From Bacteroidales bacterium UBA5281 (GTDB lineage: Bacteria > Bacteroidota > Bacteroidia > Bacteroidales > Lentimicrobiaceae): a stretch of DNA of 36,284 nt. The stretch is taken from contig DHSR01000060.1 of NCBI GenBank assembly GCA_002410555.1, positions 1-36,284 on the forward strand, given 5' to 3'. This document shows, in pieces, positions 34,919 through 36,284 of the stretch. The notes beneath the pieces are model-generated. The model saw only the letters and a list, made by a program, of their open reading frames with translations. It did no database searches and had not been told where the DNA came from. Position numbers and translations under genes: made by a program. Within the stretch, counting starts at the first letter, position 1. Each line of letters begins with the position of its first letter.

Positions 34919-35734
34919 ATGAGATACACCATGACTTTTTTCAGGAAATCCGGGACTTTGCTCCTCATTATATCCCTGCTTGCTTTTGTATTTTGTGCAA
35001 GTGCCGGAGTTCCTGAAAAACCGAATCCACCCAGGCTGGTGAATGATTTTGCCGGAATTCTGTCATCCGATGAGGTTGCAAGACTTGAACGTAAACTTGT
35101 GGATTATAATGACACTACATCAACCCAGATTACCGTAATTACACTGAATAGCCTGGATGGCTATGACATTAATGACCTGGCTCAACGCATTGGAGCAAGT
35201 TGGGGTGCCGGCCAAAAAGCCTATGACAATGGTGTAATTATGCTGATTAAACCTAAAACAAGCCGTGAAAACGGACAGGCAGCCATTGCAACCGGATATG
35301 GTATGGAAGAGATCATTCCGGATGCAATAGCCCGCCGTATAGTTGATAATGAAATGATACCACTGTTTCGTGAAAACAATTACTATGGAGGCATCAATGC
35401 AGGCATCAACGTAGTTATGGACCTTGCATCCGGACGTTTCAAAGCGGAGGATTATGAAAAGAAAGGCAGCATCCTGGACTTTATCATTCCTATACTCATT
35501 ATTTTACTGATTATTTTCTTTATGAGCCGGGGTCGTGGAAAACGTCATCACAACATTGGAAGCTCCGATCTGCCCTTTTGGCTGCTCATGTCTATGATGG
35601 GTAGTGGGGGTGGAAGTCGCAGCTCATCAGGTGGATGGGGCGGTTCATCCGGAGGCTTTGGCGGTGGCGGTGGCGGCTTCGGAGGTTTCGGCGGTGGCGG
35701 ATTTGGAGGCGGAGGAGCCAGCGGTAGCTGGTAG
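34919..35734 (+). CDS. Membrane-anchored TPM domain protein with glycine-rich tail
   Basis: 271 residues. Signal peptide about 1-29 (LLLIISLLAFVFCASAG), extracytoplasmic TPM domain about 38-180 (RLVNDFAGILSSDEVARLERKLVDY, TQITVITLNSLDGYDINDLAQRI, DNGVIMLIKPK, IATGYGMEEIIPDAIARRIVDNEMIPLFRENNYYGGI), one TM helix about 190-202 (FIIPILIILLIIFFM), and a Gly/Ser-rich C-terminus about 225-271. This is the YgcG-like form. The poly-Gly tail is low-complexity and could bind or be disordered. It is the last gene of the lemA-TPM-TPM cluster; three bases separate it from the previous stop. Confidence 0.9.
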   Translation: MRYTMTFFRKSGTLLLIISLLAFVFCASAGVPEKPNPPRLVNDFAGILSSDEVARLERKLVDYNDTTSTQITVITLNSLDGYDINDLAQRIGASWGAGQKAYDNGVIMLIKPKTSRENGQAAIATGYGMEEIIPDAIARRIVDNEMIPLFRENNYYGGINAGINVVMDLASGRFKAEDYEKKGSILDFIIPILIILLIIFFMSRGRGKRHHNIGSSDLPFWLLMSMMGSGGGSRSSSGGWGGSSGGFGGGGGGFGGFGGGGFGGGGASGSW

Positions 35735-35997
35735 CCCCACAATACAGCCTGCTCATTATTATTACCTATCGGGAGGTTAAAAAAACGCAGTTACAACAGG
35801 GTGTCAATTGCGTTTAGACACCGGACGTAAGATAATAGAATTATTTTCTAACTTTATTCTCATGCTGTTGGTATATGGAATTTTTCTCTTTACATTTGAT
35901 GTGTTTTTATACAGCTTCTTTTTAAACCCGGACAAGCTGGTGTAAGCCCATCAATGGGACTGACCGGGCGGAGCTGTGAATAGAAAGGAGATTTTAC
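35735..35997. other. Spacer before the recombinase leader, with two hairpins
   Basis: No gene. GGTGTC (35800-35805) pairs with GACACC (35817-35822); CCCGG (35927-35931) pairs with CCGGG (35964-35968) and encloses CCCA/TGGG (35947-35950, 35955-35958). These may be a 5' regulatory RNA or an element end; nothing identifies which. Confidence 0.4.
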
Positions 35998-36042
35998 ATG
36001 AGAATGAAGGGCTATTATCAAAGATTTAACACCTTGAGATAA
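35998..36042 (+). CDS. 14-codon open frame overlapping the recombinase start
   Basis: ATG at 35998 and stop TAA at 36040-36042, whose last base is the first base of the next ATG (TAATG). It is preceded by AAAGGAG (35984-35990) with a 7-base gap, an unusually strong ribosome binding site for this phylum. The peptide is MRMKGYYQRFNTLR. It may couple translation into the recombinase; whether the peptide has a function is unknown. Confidence 0.45.
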   Translation: MRMKGYYQRFNTLR

Positions 36043-36284
36043 TGGGGAAAGTTGTAATTACATTGGCTCATGACACCCACCGCGACAATGCAGTGGTGAG
36101 CCTGCGTTTTGAGAAAGATTACACCATTATTGACAAGGTCAAGAGCATAAAAGGTGCTGCATGGAGCCAGAGCCGGGGGTTTTGGTATATTCCCCAAAGT
36201 GATTTTAGTTTGAGTGAGGTTTTCGACATACTTTCACCAGTGGCTTTTTTGGATTATTCGGCACTCCAAACGGGCAAACCAACG
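36042..36284 (+). CDS. Tyrosine recombinase/integrase, N-terminal part, cut by the window edge
   Basis: 81 residues, open to the last base. The reading ITLAHDTHRDNAVVSLRF, then DKVKSIKGAAWSQSRGFWYIP, matches the N-terminal arm-type segment of Bacteroidota tyrosine recombinases (the ...WSQ...WYIP pattern). The catalytic domain with the R-H-R-Y residues would lie beyond 36284. It could belong to an integrative element, integron or a core-type recombinase; this cannot be settled here. The ATG overlaps the stop of the 14-codon frame. Confidence 0.6.
   Translation, partial: MGKVVITLAHDTHRDNAVVSLRFEKDYTIIDKVKSIKGAAWSQSRGFWYIPQSDFSLSEVFDILSPVAFLDYSALQTGKPT

Noticed and set aside
35927..35968. Hairpin considered as an integron attC or recombination site for the recombinase
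   Set aside because: No RYYYAAC/GTTRRRY core and only one copy, so calling it a recombination site is not supported.

Overview
The window comes from a member of the Bacteroidota, most likely an anaerobic Bacteroidales/Marinilabiliales-type bacterium. I see several TAnnTTTG -7 boxes of the Bacteroidota sigma factor, weak or absent Shine-Dalgarno sequences before most genes, a fused SecDF, a surface protein with a type IX secretion (T9SS) tail, a PorE-like OmpA protein and a two-gene oxygen-independent ergothioneine pathway. All assignments come from reading motifs by eye; no database was searched.

Layout. 1-2.9 kb: remnant of a TetR-type regulator with a damaged 5' end, a small GIY-YIG protein, and a methionine gamma-lyase-type PLP enzyme divergent from an Lrp/AsnC regulator. 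2.9-5.4 kb: repeat-rich spacers, a secreted protein of six 20-residue repeats and an aldo/keto reductase. 5.4-12.8 kb: plus-strand genes lpdA, rfbC, a lytic transglycosylase, uvrA, a LOG-family protein and a small retropepsin-like protease. 12.8-15.0 kb: minus-strand VCBS-repeat T9SS cargo protein. 15.3-18.4 kb: secDF with a good promoter and terminator. 18.7-21.3 kb: DUF427 protein, EanB-like sulfurtransferase and EanA/EgtD-like histidine methyltransferase in a tight plus-strand cluster. 21.5-28.0 kb: tatA, a PorE-like OmpA protein with an extra protease-fold tail, purM, prfA, pyrF. 28.0-29.0 kb: ilvE on the minus strand. 29.5-35.7 kb: RuvC-fold protein, orphan histidine kinase with a cysteine-rich PAS domain, htpG, and a lemA-TPM-TPM cluster. 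36.0 kb to the end: the start of a tyrosine recombinase, cut by the window edge and preceded by a 14-codon open frame with a strong ribosome binding site.

Working together. Most genes are core metabolism or envelope functions. EanA would trimethylate histidine to hercynine and EanB would insert sulfur without oxygen. SecDF, TatA, the PorE-like protein and the T9SS cargo all belong to protein export and the cell envelope. The less ordinary items are the ergothioneine cluster with its DUF427 neighbour, the retropepsin-like fold lacking its DTG triad on the PorE-like protein, the six-repeat secreted protein, the RuvC-fold orphan, and the recombinase at the right edge, which may mark the border of a mobile element outside the window.
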